Part shown: in pieces, positions 1-5,424 of the stretch
Position numbering within the stretch: position 1 is the stretch's first letter
How the letters are laid out: each line of letters opens with the position of its first letter
Origin: DYTO01 sp040757795
GTDB taxonomy: Archaea; Hadarchaeota; Hadarchaeia; Hadarchaeales; Hadarchaeaceae
Length of the DNA: 6,614 bases
Assembly: GCA_040757795.1 (NCBI GenBank)
Contig: JBFLWG010000053.1
Location: 1 to 6,614 of the forward strand
Reading direction: 5' to 3'
Position numbers and translations under genes: made by a program
The notes under the pieces: model-generated
Database searches by the model: none
What the model was told of the DNA's origin: nothing
What the model saw: only the letters and a program-made list of their open reading frames with translations

Positions 1-68
1 GTGCGTGGGCAGTAACCGATGTGGATTCCCCGGAAGATCTCGAAAAATTGGGCAATTTTTCTACTTAA
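1..68 (+). CDS. C-terminal tail of a probable nucleotidyltransferase (partial)
   Basis: Frame 3 is open from the window edge to a TAA at 66-68 and encodes about 21 residues, including the stretch TDVDSPEDLEKLGN. A D(I/V)D(T/S)PEDL motif close to the C-terminus is typical of MobA/IspD/sugar-phosphate nucleotidyltransferases of the GT-A fold, where it sits in the last strand and helix. The rest of the gene lies outside the window, so substrate and exact family cannot be given. Its stop codon overlaps the box A-like element proposed for the downstream tRNA. The fragment is short and the motif is low in information, so the product name is tentative, but the gene-like composition and clean stop just before the tRNA support a real gene end. 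Confidence 0.5.
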   Translation, partial: AWAVTDVDSPEDLEKLGNFST

Positions 69-71
69 TAA
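64..71 (+). promoter_or_regulatory. Putative box A (TATA) of the tRNA-Asp gene
   Basis: CTTAATAA matches seven of eight positions of the archaeal box A consensus YTTAWANA. Its centre lies about 36 nt upstream of the tRNA 5' end, which puts a start near position 94 and leaves a leader of about 10 nt for RNase P to remove. It overlaps the stop codon of the preceding gene. Confidence 0.35.
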
Positions 72-103
72 ACCACCTCCACTCAAAGCTTCGGTGGCAT
101 GGT

Positions 104-197
104 GGGGGCGTGGGGTAACAGGTAACCCGCCCAGCTGTCGGCTACTGCCCCCGTGGGCAGGACCTGGGAAATCCGGGTTCGAGTCCCGGCGCCCCCG
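104..197 (+). tRNA. tRNA-Asp (anticodon GTC) with a 22-nt intron
   Basis: A full cloverleaf can be drawn. Acceptor stem GGGGGCG (104-110) pairs with CGCCCCC (190-196); the discriminator is G197 and no CCA is encoded. D stem GGGT (113-116) pairs with ACCC (125-128) around an 8-nt loop containing GG (121-122). Anticodon stem CCCAG (130-134) pairs with CTGGG (164-168). The variable loop is AAAT (169-172). T stem CCGGG (173-177) pairs with CCCGG (185-189) around TTCGAGT. The anticodon GTC (137-139) is preceded by CT; G37 is position 140 and C38 is position 163. Anticodon GUC, C38 and G73 are known aspartate identity features. The mature length after intron removal is 72 nt. Positions 15 and 48 are A and T, a Levitt pair of the A-U type. 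The gene converges with the thpR operon. Confidence 0.95.
141..162 (+). other. tRNA-Asp intron at position 37/38 with canonical bulge-helix-bulge
   Basis: The 22-nt insert lies between G37 (140) and C38 (163). The precursor folds into the archaeal splicing motif. A central 4-bp helix forms between CTGT (135-138) and GCAG (157-160). A 3-nt bulge CGG (139-141) holds the 5' cut and a 3-nt bulge GAC (161-163) holds the 3' cut. An intron helix forms between CTAC (142-145) and GTGG (153-156). Cutting after the second nucleotide of each bulge, as the splicing endonuclease does, yields exactly the exons needed for a 7-nt anticodon loop. Position 37/38 is the commonest archaeal intron site. Confidence 0.9.
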
Positions 198-347
198 CGC
201 GCCCCGTGCACACGGGCCATGGGGCCATGCCACTACATCGGCTCAGCAAACTTATGATGCCGAGCACCCACCCAGCTGTCGCCAGTTTATTGTTGTTTTT
301 CAAATGTAAATAAATTTTGGTTAAAGACGCTGTTTCAACACTTCAAA
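198..347. other. Intergenic region between convergent tRNA-Asp and thpR
   Basis: No gene is supported here. Just after the tRNA is a small hairpin, CCCGT (203-207) with ACGGG (212-216) around GCAC. It overlaps a perfect tandem repeat of GGGCCATG (214-221 and 222-229). At 266-283 lies an 18-nt near-copy of the spliced tRNA-Asp anticodon arm. T-rich stretches occur on both strands: TTTATTGTTGTTTTT at 286-300 for the tRNA transcript, and the complement of 301-320 for the thpR transcript. Both are plausible archaeal T-tract terminators. Confidence 0.5.
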
Positions 348-905
348 TCAATATAATTCAACTCGCGCCAGCGTGCTGTACACCGGCCCCTTCGGCGTCA
401 GTGTGCTTTTCTCAAGTTCCACGGCATCCACTCGGGATGTGCCAAACTCTTCCCCAGATTTTGACCTGATGAAATCAACGAGTTTCGCCTTTTCCCTCAC
501 AAACTTCACCCGCGCCAGTGTCAAGTGAGGATGAAAATCCTTCTCTAGGCTGAACCCCAGCGGCTGAAGCGCGGCGTCAATTTTTCTCTGAATCTGTTTC
601 ACCTGCTCGCCACCCTCGCTCACGCCAGACCAGATGACGCGCATGTAATTTAGGTTCGGGAACACCCCTAACCCCTTCAAGCTGATGTCAAATGCTCGCT
701 CTCCAGCGGCGGCTTCCTTTATTTTTTCGGAGATTTCGCCAATCTTTTCCCCGGGAACCTCGCCCAGAAACTTCAGAGTCAGGTGCAGGTTCTCCGGCTC
801 TACCAGCTTCAGCTGCGCCCCGAGCGACGGCAACTGGCCCTGCAGGGAGATGAGCCTTTGCTTCACGTCTTCGCTGATTTCCATCGCAACAAAAGCGCGG
901 ACCAT
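348..905 (-). CDS. thpR: RNA 2',3'-cyclic phosphodiesterase (2'-5' RNA ligase family)
   Basis: The 185-residue protein is a 2H phosphoesterase. The two catalytic H-x-T motifs are visible: HLT at residues 41-43 (context NLHLTLKFLG) and HLT at 127-129 (context HPHLTLARV). Family members open RNA 2',3'-cyclic phosphates to 2'-phosphates. They were first described as tRNA-splicing 2'-5' ligases because of an in vitro joining activity. Length is normal for the family. The ATG at 905 is preceded by AGGGTGG, which overlaps the stop codon of the HAD gene; only 9 nt separate the two frames, so it is the last gene of a PHP-HAD-thpR operon. Its partners and the intron-bearing tRNA beyond its 3' end suggest RNA end processing or oligonucleotide turnover; that link is inference. 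Confidence 0.93.
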   Translation of the reverse strand: MVRAFVAMEISEDVKQRLISLQGQLPSLGAQLKLVEPENLHLTLKFLGEVPGEKIGEISEKIKEAAAGERAFDISLKGLGVFPNLNYMRVIWSGVSEGGEQVKQIQRKIDAALQPLGFSLEKDFHPHLTLARVKFVREKAKLVDFIRSKSGEEFGTSRVDAVELEKSTLTPKGPVYSTLARVELY

Positions 906-914
906 CCGGCCACC

Positions 915-1598
915 CTAAGGGACGAATTTCACGACTTTCGGAAGGTCCTTGACACTAGCTATTATGGCGTCTGGCTTGTACTTCTCCAGCAGCTCCCGCC
1001 TCATGAGCCCCGTCAGTACCCCGACCGTCTTCGCCCCCGCCTTCTTGCCGTCCCTGATGTCGTTCCAGTAGTCGCCCACGACAACGCTGTCCTGCGGCTT
1101 GACCTTCAGTTTCGCCATCACCGTCTTGAATATCTCGGCCTTCGAGAAGTGGTGGCCCTCCTCCAAGTGCTTCAGCACATCGTGGGCCGTCACGACGGTT
1201 TTCACGAACTTCCCGATGCCGTGCCCTTCAAGCTCTTTCCTGAGCTTCACCGACGGCACTATGCAGCTGGTGATGACGGCAATCGGTACCTTTTCCCTGT
1301 GCAGTTTCTCAAGTGTCTTTTTCACGCCGGATATCAGGCCGCACTTTATTTCCCCATCCCTGTACTTCCAGAGGAACTCAAGCCAGAAGTGGTGCAGCAT
1401 CTCATCCCTGTGCTTTGTGCCGGGCGGCGCCACGACATCGTCGAGAGTGTCATCGACATAATTTTTGAAGAACTTCTCCCAGCTGACGGGCTTCTTCTCG
1501 TGCTTCTCCAGCAGCTTGTTGAAAACTTCAAAAAATCTGTCCAGGGTGTCTACAAGAGTGCAGTCGAGGTCGAAGATGACGGCTTTCGCGGTGATCAT
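915..1598 (-). CDS. HAD-superfamily phosphatase (phosphoglycolate phosphatase-like)
   Basis: The 227-residue protein has the four HAD motifs. Motif I is DLDCT with nucleophile Asp10 and acid/base Asp12; motif II is the ITS segment around Thr110; motif III is Lys153; motif IV is GDYWND with Asp176 and Asp180. A helical cap occupies roughly residues 18-95, the subfamily I layout of phosphoglycolate phosphatase and related small-molecule phosphatases. Motif I has Cys13 where Gly is usual. The ATG directly follows the TGA of the PHP gene with no spacer, and its ribosome site (GGTGAG) lies within the end of that gene, so the two are translationally coupled. The substrate cannot be told from the sequence; a nucleotide or phosphorylated product of the neighbouring PHP and ThpR enzymes is a reasonable guess. 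Confidence 0.88.
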   Translation of the reverse strand: MITAKAVIFDLDCTLVDTLDRFFEVFNKLLEKHEKKPVSWEKFFKNYVDDTLDDVVAPPGTKHRDEMLHHFWLEFLWKYRDGEIKCGLISGVKKTLEKLHREKVPIAVITSCIVPSVKLRKELEGHGIGKFVKTVVTAHDVLKHLEEGHHFSKAEIFKTVMAKLKVKPQDSVVVGDYWNDIRDGKKAGAKTVGVLTGLMRRELLEKYKPDAIIASVKDLPKVVKFVP

Positions 1599-2429
1599 TC
1601 ACTCACCGAACAGCAGCTTCCTGCGTGCCTCCTTCAGCTTCTCCACCACACTGTACGGCACTTTGACGCAGCCTACCGGTTCCTCCGCCCCGTGGCTGTC
1701 GCTCCCGCCAGTCGTTATCAGGTTGTACTCTTTCGCCATCTGAAGGTACTTCTCGGACTCCTGCGGGGAATGTTTGGAGTGATACACCTCCACTCCCATC
1801 AGGCCGGCTTTGACCAGGCCGGACAAATCACCGTCGTTGTATGGCGAGTACTTTGGGTGGGCCAGGACAGGGACGCCCCGGAGTTTTTTTATCTGAGTGA
1901 TCGCCTCTTCCGGAGAAATCTCGTACTTCCCTACCCAGGCCGGCCCTCCGTACCTGAGGTATTTCTCGAAGACCTCATCCACTGTTTTCGCATAGTCATG
2001 TGTCAGCATAACCTTGGCAATGTGGGGGCGGCCGACAGATCCCCCCGCAGCCTGGTCCAGCACCTCTTTGAACTCCATCTCAAACCCCAGCTGCTGCAGC
2101 TTCTTCACCATGACCTCCGCCCTCCATATCCTGACCTGCTGTATCGTCCGAAGGAGGGCCTGGAACTTCTTGTCTTCCCACTCGTAGAAGTAACCCAAGA
2201 TGTGGACCTCATGCTCGGCGACCTCTGTGCTCAGCTCTATCCCAGGCACCACCTCCACCCCGTACTTCTCCTCCAGCTCGAGCGCCGCGCGGATGCCGTT
2301 TATTGAATCGTGGTCACATATCCCGATCGCGGCCAGCCCGGCCTCCTTCGCGACCCTCAAGACAGCGTCCGCGGTGTAGATGCTGTCGGAGGCGCTGGTG
2401 TGCACGTGAAGGTCCGCGTACTTCTCCAT
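1599..2429 (-). CDS. PHP-domain metal-dependent phosphoesterase (YciV/TrpH/RNase AM-like)
   Basis: The 276-residue protein has the PHP metal-binding signature throughout. DLHVHT has His8 and His10, CDHD has Asp39 and His40, and GIELS has Glu65. Further motifs are VHILGY with His76, GRPH with His136, LAHP with His191 and GGSDSHG with Asp244 and His246. The full-length pattern with an inserted helical segment at about residues 85-165 fits the YciV/TrpH group, whose studied members remove the 3'-phosphate of nucleoside 3',5'-bisphosphates and trim short RNA from the 5' end. I chose the ATG at 2429 because the PHP fold starts at once and GGTG lies just upstream. A longer frame reaching 2579 would run into queC and adds 50 residues with no family support. 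It is first in a three-gene operon and divergent from queC. Confidence 0.9.
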   Translation of the reverse strand: MEKYADLHVHTSASDSIYTADAVLRVAKEAGLAAIGICDHDSINGIRAALELEEKYGVEVVPGIELSTEVAEHEVHILGYFYEWEDKKFQALLRTIQQVRIWRAEVMVKKLQQLGFEMEFKEVLDQAAGGSVGRPHIAKVMLTHDYAKTVDEVFEKYLRYGGPAWVGKYEISPEEAITQIKKLRGVPVLAHPKYSPYNDGDLSGLVKAGLMGVEVYHSKHSPQESEKYLQMAKEYNLITTGGSDSHGAEEPVGCVKVPYSVVEKLKEARRKLLFGE

Positions 2430-2456
2430 AACACCAACAAACCCAGCACACCAACC

Positions 2457-2465
2457 GTTAAAAGG
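2457..2465. promoter_or_regulatory. Shared AT core of the divergent PHP-operon / queC promoters
   Basis: The 63-nt gap between the two start codons has one AT core, GTTAAAAGG. Read on either strand it matches about six of eight positions of the archaeal box A. Its centre is about 32 nt from the ATG of queC and about 32 nt from the ATG of the PHP gene. Starts about 26 nt away would give leaders of only some 5 nt on both sides. The motif match is modest, so the symmetric spacing is the main evidence. Confidence 0.35.
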
Positions 2466-2492
2466 ATAGGGTAGAGGGCAGATTGTGGCGTG

Positions 2493-3143
2493 ATGAAAAA
2501 AGCCGTGTGCCTGCTTTCGGGCGGGCCTGACAGCGCGACGGCTGCGGCCGTGGCGAAGCGCGACGGGTACGAGGTGCATTGCCTCACTTTTGATTACGGG
2601 CAGATTGCCCCGAGGGAGCTCGAAAGCGCGAAGCTGGTAGCCAAAAAGCTCGGAGTGAAGTTCAGGACAATAGATCTTTCGTCAATCAAGGGACTCTACG
2701 GCAGCGGCGTGACGGCCCTGACCGACGCCAAGATGAAGATGCCTGAAAGGTTCGAGCCGAGCGTCATCGTCCCCTTCAGGAACGGGATAATGCTCTCCAT
2801 CGCCGCCGCCTATGCAGCGGCAATCGGCGCGGGCGCCATCTACTACGGGGCGCAAAAAGACGACTCGCCCTTCTACCCGGACTGCCGGTCGGATTTCGCG
2901 GATGCCATGTCGAACGCCATCTCGTGCGGCACCGGGCTGAAAATCAGGGTGAAGAACCCGCTGGCCAGGCTAGGGAAGGCAGACGTTATCAGGCTCGCCG
3001 CGGAGACCAAGGTGCCGCTGGAGCTCACTTGGAGCTGTTACCTGAACGGGCCGCTCCACTGCGGCCGCTGCGAATCGTGCAGGAACAGGAAAAAGGCGTT
3101 CCGGGAAGCTGGGATGGAGGATCCGACGGAATACGTTGCGTGA
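2493..3143 (+). CDS. queC: 7-cyano-7-deazaguanine (preQ0) synthase
   Basis: The 216-residue protein matches QueC, which turns 7-carboxy-7-deazaguanine, ammonia and ATP into preQ0. The PP-loop ATP site SGGPDS is at residues 9-14 and is followed by TFDYGQ, as in the family. Family segments VPFRNG, YPDCR and the C-terminal zinc site (Cys182, Cys190, Cys193, Cys196, as CX7CX2CX2C) are all present. Length is slightly short but complete. In archaea preQ0 is inserted at G15 of tRNA by archaeal TGT and becomes archaeosine. The ATG at 2493 is preferred; a GTG directly before it (2490) would add one Met. There is no strong ribosome site (GTGGCG), which fits a near-leaderless transcript. No other archaeosine gene lies in the window. 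Confidence 0.95.
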   Translation: MKKAVCLLSGGPDSATAAAVAKRDGYEVHCLTFDYGQIAPRELESAKLVAKKLGVKFRTIDLSSIKGLYGSGVTALTDAKMKMPERFEPSVIVPFRNGIMLSIAAAYAAAIGAGAIYYGAQKDDSPFYPDCRSDFADAMSNAISCGTGLKIRVKNPLARLGKADVIRLAAETKVPLELTWSCYLNGPLHCGRCESCRNRKKAFREAGMEDPTEYVA

Positions 3144-3184
3144 CCTGGCGGAAGGTTGAAAAAGTTTTGAGTGGAGTGTTGTCT

Positions 3185-3556
3185 ATGGCGAAAGTAAAAA
3201 TAATGGCCGTGGACGACGAGCCCGACATAATCTCCCTGCTTGAGAAGGTAATGAAGAAGGCGGGCTTTGATTTCATCGGATTTTCCAGCGGGAGGGAGTT
3301 CCTCGCCAGGTACCCAAAAGAAAAGCCTGACCTGGTGCTGCTCGACATCATGATGCCGGAGATGGACGGGTGGGAGGTATACAAGGAGATCAGGAAAATC
3401 AACCCCAACCAAAAAGTCTCACCACTCACGGCCCTCGACATCCCGCCGAAAATCAAAACAGGAATTCTCGAGCTCGGCGCCTCCGATTACATCACCAAGC
3501 CGTTCGTGCCGGATGAGCTTGTCCAGAAAGTGAAAAACATACTGGCCCGCAAGTGA
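3185..3556 (+). CDS. Stand-alone CheY-like response regulator receiver
   Basis: The 123-residue protein is one receiver domain and nothing else. The acidic pocket is Asp10-Asp11, the phospho-acceptor is Asp54 (LLDIMMPEMDG), the switch Thr is Thr82 (LTAL) and the invariant Lys is Lys105 (ITKPF). All residues needed for phosphorylation are present. No output domain follows, so it would signal by protein contact, and no histidine kinase is in the window. The strand before Thr82 is a little short (KVSPLTA). The ATG at 3185 is preceded by GGAGTG; the frame is open further upstream but that part lies in queC and is not receiver-like. It starts 41 nt after queC on the same strand and could be co-transcribed; a functional link with queC is not implied. 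Confidence 0.92.
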   Translation: MAKVKIMAVDDEPDIISLLEKVMKKAGFDFIGFSSGREFLARYPKEKPDLVLLDIMMPEMDGWEVYKEIRKINPNQKVSPLTALDIPPKIKTGILELGASDYITKPFVPDELVQKVKNILARK

Positions 3557-3610
3557 TTGCCGGCGTTTTTGTGTTATCCAGATTACCCCACGGGCCCGAC
3601 AATTTTATTA

Positions 3611-3699
3611 GAAAGATGAGTGTAGGTGTTATCAGCGGTGGGTTGGGTAGCCGGGCTACCCTTTTTTATTTTACTTTTTCAGCGCTCACCATCTTTCCA
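3611..3699 (-). ncRNA. Candidate small structured RNA (minus strand)
   Basis: A perfect archaeal box A (TTTAAATA, minus strand, 3722-3729) predicts a transcript start near 3699 on the minus strand. From there the sequence folds back on itself. The ends pair as GAAAGATG (3611-3618) with CATCTTTC (3690-3697), extended by three more pairs across a one-base bulge. A short AGCG/CGCT helix lies inside, then the 7-bp GGGTAGC/GCTACCC hairpin. The candidate is about 89 nt and matches no RNA family I recognise; C/D boxes are not properly spaced. Promoter and fold agree in position, but either could be chance in a terminator region, so this is a weak call. Confidence 0.22.
3645..3680 (+). terminator. 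Hairpin plus T-tract downstream of the receiver gene
   Basis: GGGTAGC (3645-3651) pairs perfectly with GCTACCC (3655-3661) around CGG. It is followed at once by six T and then more T-rich sequence up to 3679. It looks like a bacterial intrinsic terminator. In archaea the T-tract alone can stop RNA polymerase. It lies about 90 nt after the receiver stop codon. Confidence 0.5.
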
Positions 3700-3721
3700 G
3701 CGAAGCTTTGCGTGGCCGGGG

Positions 3722-3729
3722 TATTTAAA
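3722..3729 (-). promoter_or_regulatory. Perfect archaeal box A on the minus strand
   Basis: Read on the minus strand, TTTAAATA matches all eight positions of YTTAWANA. No protein gene follows within the expected distance. A start near 3699 would produce the candidate small RNA at 3611-3699, antisense to the trailing region of the receiver transcript. The plus-strand reading of the same box is a poorer match and also leads to no gene. Confidence 0.3.
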
Positions 3730-3782
3730 GGGGAAAACCAAGTCTGCCGGATGTTTTAATAGGCTGAACCGGCCGGCCTGTT

Positions 3783-4196
3783 TTACTTTGCCACCATTCT
3801 CGCCGCTATCGACAGGACCACTCCAGCAATCCCGCTTCCTGTGCCCAGCGCCAGGGCTGCAACTCCTTGGAAAAATCCGGGCAGCGCAAGCGCCAGCAGC
3901 AGCCCAATCAGCCCCGTGCCCGTGCCGAGAGTCACCAGAAGTTTCCCGCTTGTGACCCGCCCGAGCCCGAACAACAACCCGCCCAAAATAACGGCGACCC
4001 CTCCAAGAGACGCCAAGAAGACAAGCACCTGGAAAAGCAGAAGCAGCGCCCAGTGGCTGCCGAGAAGCGACGTGACGAAGTTCCTGATTGACTCCCAAGT
4101 TGCAGCTCCTGTTATCCCGGCGCCCAAAAGCAAAACGCCAGCCGCGACCGCCAGATACATGGCCAGAGTGTTTCGCAACCGACCACTATCTTTCAA
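3783..4196 (-). CDS. Small four-helix membrane protein of unknown function
   Basis: I do not recognise the family. The 137 residues are very hydrophobic and rich in Gly, Leu and Ala, with about four membrane segments (roughly 11-32, 49-78, 86-106 and 109-131). The N-terminus is basic (Lys2, Arg6, Arg8) and the C-terminus is basic too (Arg133, Lys137). There is no enzyme motif. Gly-rich helices (for example GTGTGLIG and GTGSGIAG) suggest tight helix packing. It is the last gene of the PPC-CodA operon. The TTG at 4196 overlaps the end of the CodA frame by 11 nt, which suits translational coupling; the alternative ATG at 4160 would drop 12 residues including the basic N-terminus, and neither has a clear ribosome site. 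Its position suggests a link to base or ammonia transport, but nothing in the sequence shows it. Confidence 0.7.
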   Translation of the reverse strand: MKDSGRLRNTLAMYLAVAAGVLLLGAGITGAATWESIRNFVTSLLGSHWALLLLFQVLVFLASLGGVAVILGGLLFGLGRVTSGKLLVTLGTGTGLIGLLLALALPGFFQGVAALALGTGSGIAGVVLSIAARMVAK

Positions 4197-5424
4197 ACAA
4201 CTTTCTGACGGACTGGCTTTCCGCGGCGACCTTCCCCTTCCTGATAACCCATCTCCTGTCGGGCTGCCGCCTGATGGAGTCCTTTGCCGAGCTAGCGTCG
4301 ATAATCACGATGTCAGCCCTCTTCCCGGGCTCCAAGCCGTAGTCCTTCGCCCCGAGCGTCCGCGCCGCATTGTATGTCATCATCTTGAACACAGTCTCAA
4401 TCTCCTTCGGCATGGTCAGCTGCGCGGCGTGGGCGGTGATGTTCGCGACCTCGAGCATGTCGGCCTTCCCGAACGGGTAAAAAGCATCGTTGACGCAGTC
4501 CTGGCCGAAGCTCACGTTGACCCCGGCGTCCAGCAGTTCCTTCACTCTGGTGATGCCCCTCCTGATGGGCTGCTTGTCCTCGCGGCCTTGGATGACGAGG
4601 TTGGTGACGGGGTTAGTTATCATGTTGATGTTGGCCTGCCTCACCAAGCTGATGACCCTCTTGGCGTAGTTGTCTGGGTAGGCCGCCAGGGCGCAGGTGT
4701 GGCCGGCCGTGACCCTCCCCTTGTAGCCCTCGGCGAATGTTTAACTCGCCAGGTACTCCAGCGAGCGCGAGCGGGGGTCGTCGGTCTCGTCAACATGCAT
4801 GTCGATGTCGGCGTTGAACTGCTTGGCGACCTCGAAGCAGATGTCTATGTGGGGCTTGGCCTTGGAGTACGGCCTCTCGTGGTGAGGCATCCCGCCGACG
4901 AGGTCCGCGCCCATCTCCATTGCCTTGTACATGAGGTCCTCAGTCCCGGGGTCGCGCAGGATGCCCTCCTGCGGAAAGGCGACAACTTGGATGTCCATCA
5001 GGCGGCCGAACTTCTTCTTGACGGCCAGCAGCCCCTTCAGCGGCTTGAGACCGGCGATTGTGTCGATGTCGGCGTGGGTCCTCATCCTGGTGGTTCCGTT
5101 CATCAGGGCCTGCTGGATGACCCCACCGGCGCGGCGGACGACATCCGCCTCGTTGTACTTCCTCTTCCTGTCCCAGATGATCTCGATGGCCTCCTGAAGG
5201 GTGCCGGAGACGTTTGGCCTGATCTCGTCGCCGATCATGCACTTGTCGAGGTGGATGTGAGGGTCGATGAACGCCGGCGCCGCGAGCATCCCCTCGGCCT
5301 CGATTATTTTATCCGCGCGGCCCCCGATGCCCCTCGCCAATTTTGTTATCTTCCCATCGTCTATCCCGATGTCCCAGAGGCCCTTCCGCCCCCAGACCCG
5401 CGCGCCTTTAACTAGGATATCCAT
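4186..5424 (-). pseudogene. codA: CodA-type cytosine deaminase interrupted by one in-frame TAA
   Basis: The frame encodes an amidohydrolase-fold deaminase of the CodA group (cytosine to uracil and ammonia). Codon 228 (4741-4743) is TAA, yet the same frame continues to a TAG at 4186-4188, for 412 codons in all, the family's normal length. Every metal and catalytic residue is visible: His56 and His58 (DPHIHLD), His210 and Glu213 (MHVDE), His242 (VTAGHT) and Asp309 (FGQD). The family segment VAFPQEGI is also intact. His242 lies between the stop and the first possible restart (TTG at 4647), so a two-piece protein would lack it. Against E. coli CodA recalled from memory, spacing across the stop is unchanged, so a single substitution explains it. 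The ATG at 5424 has GGGAGG upstream and overlaps the PPC gene by 17 nt. Related substrates such as isoguanine are possible. A true recent pseudogene and a sequence error cannot be told apart here. Confidence 0.85.

Larger units (their letters stand above)
3557..3782. other. Gene-free region between the receiver gene and the membrane-protein gene
   Basis: No coding gene is supported. Two convergent transcripts meet here: the receiver gene (+) and the PPC-CodA-membrane-protein operon (-). It contains a hairpin with a T-tract on the plus strand (3645-3680), a nested pair of inverted repeats (3611-3622 with 3687-3697) and a perfect box A, TTTAAATA, on the minus strand (3722-3729). A frame from the ATG at 3616 to 3759 would give 47 residues, but it runs through the terminator hairpin and its T-tract and looks like chance. 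Confidence 0.5.

Noticed and set aside
42..61. Perfect 9-bp inverted repeat GAAAAATTG/CAATTTTTC as a terminator or operator
   Set aside because: The 2-nt spacer leaves little room for an RNA loop, and it lies inside the coding tail of the upstream gene. I keep it only as a note; it may still help end the upstream transcript.
19..309. A 96-codon frame across the tRNA
   Set aside because: It runs through the tRNA gene and its intron and has no protein-like features.
783..2306. A 507-codon open frame on the plus strand
   Set aside because: It is antisense to the HAD and PHP genes and part of thpR. Its translation is low-complexity (rich in Leu, His, Val, Arg) with no motif, a common by-product of GC-biased third positions in the real genes.
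1599..2579. Longer PHP frame starting at 2579
   Set aside because: The extra 50 residues overlap the start of queC on the other strand, show no family similarity and contain the shared promoter region. The ATG at 2429 begins exactly at the PHP fold.
2924..3184. N-terminal extension of the receiver gene into queC
   Set aside because: The extension is an out-of-frame reading of queC. The receiver domain is complete from the ATG at 3185, which has GGAGTG upstream.
3616..3759. A 47-codon open frame in the gap after the receiver gene
   Set aside because: It passes through the 7-bp hairpin and T-tract, has no ribosome site and no conserved pattern.
4741..4743. Programmed stop readthrough or pyrrolysine at codon 228
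   Set aside because: Pyrrolysine uses TAG and selenocysteine uses TGA, not TAA. TAA, TAG and TGA are all used as ordinary terminators in this window, and no special structure is evident after the codon.
3841..5415. A 524-codon open frame on the plus strand
   Set aside because: It mirrors the membrane-protein gene and the CodA-type gene. It has no recognisable domain, while the opposite strand has full catalytic motifs. It stays open across the TAA at codon 228 but this says nothing about function.
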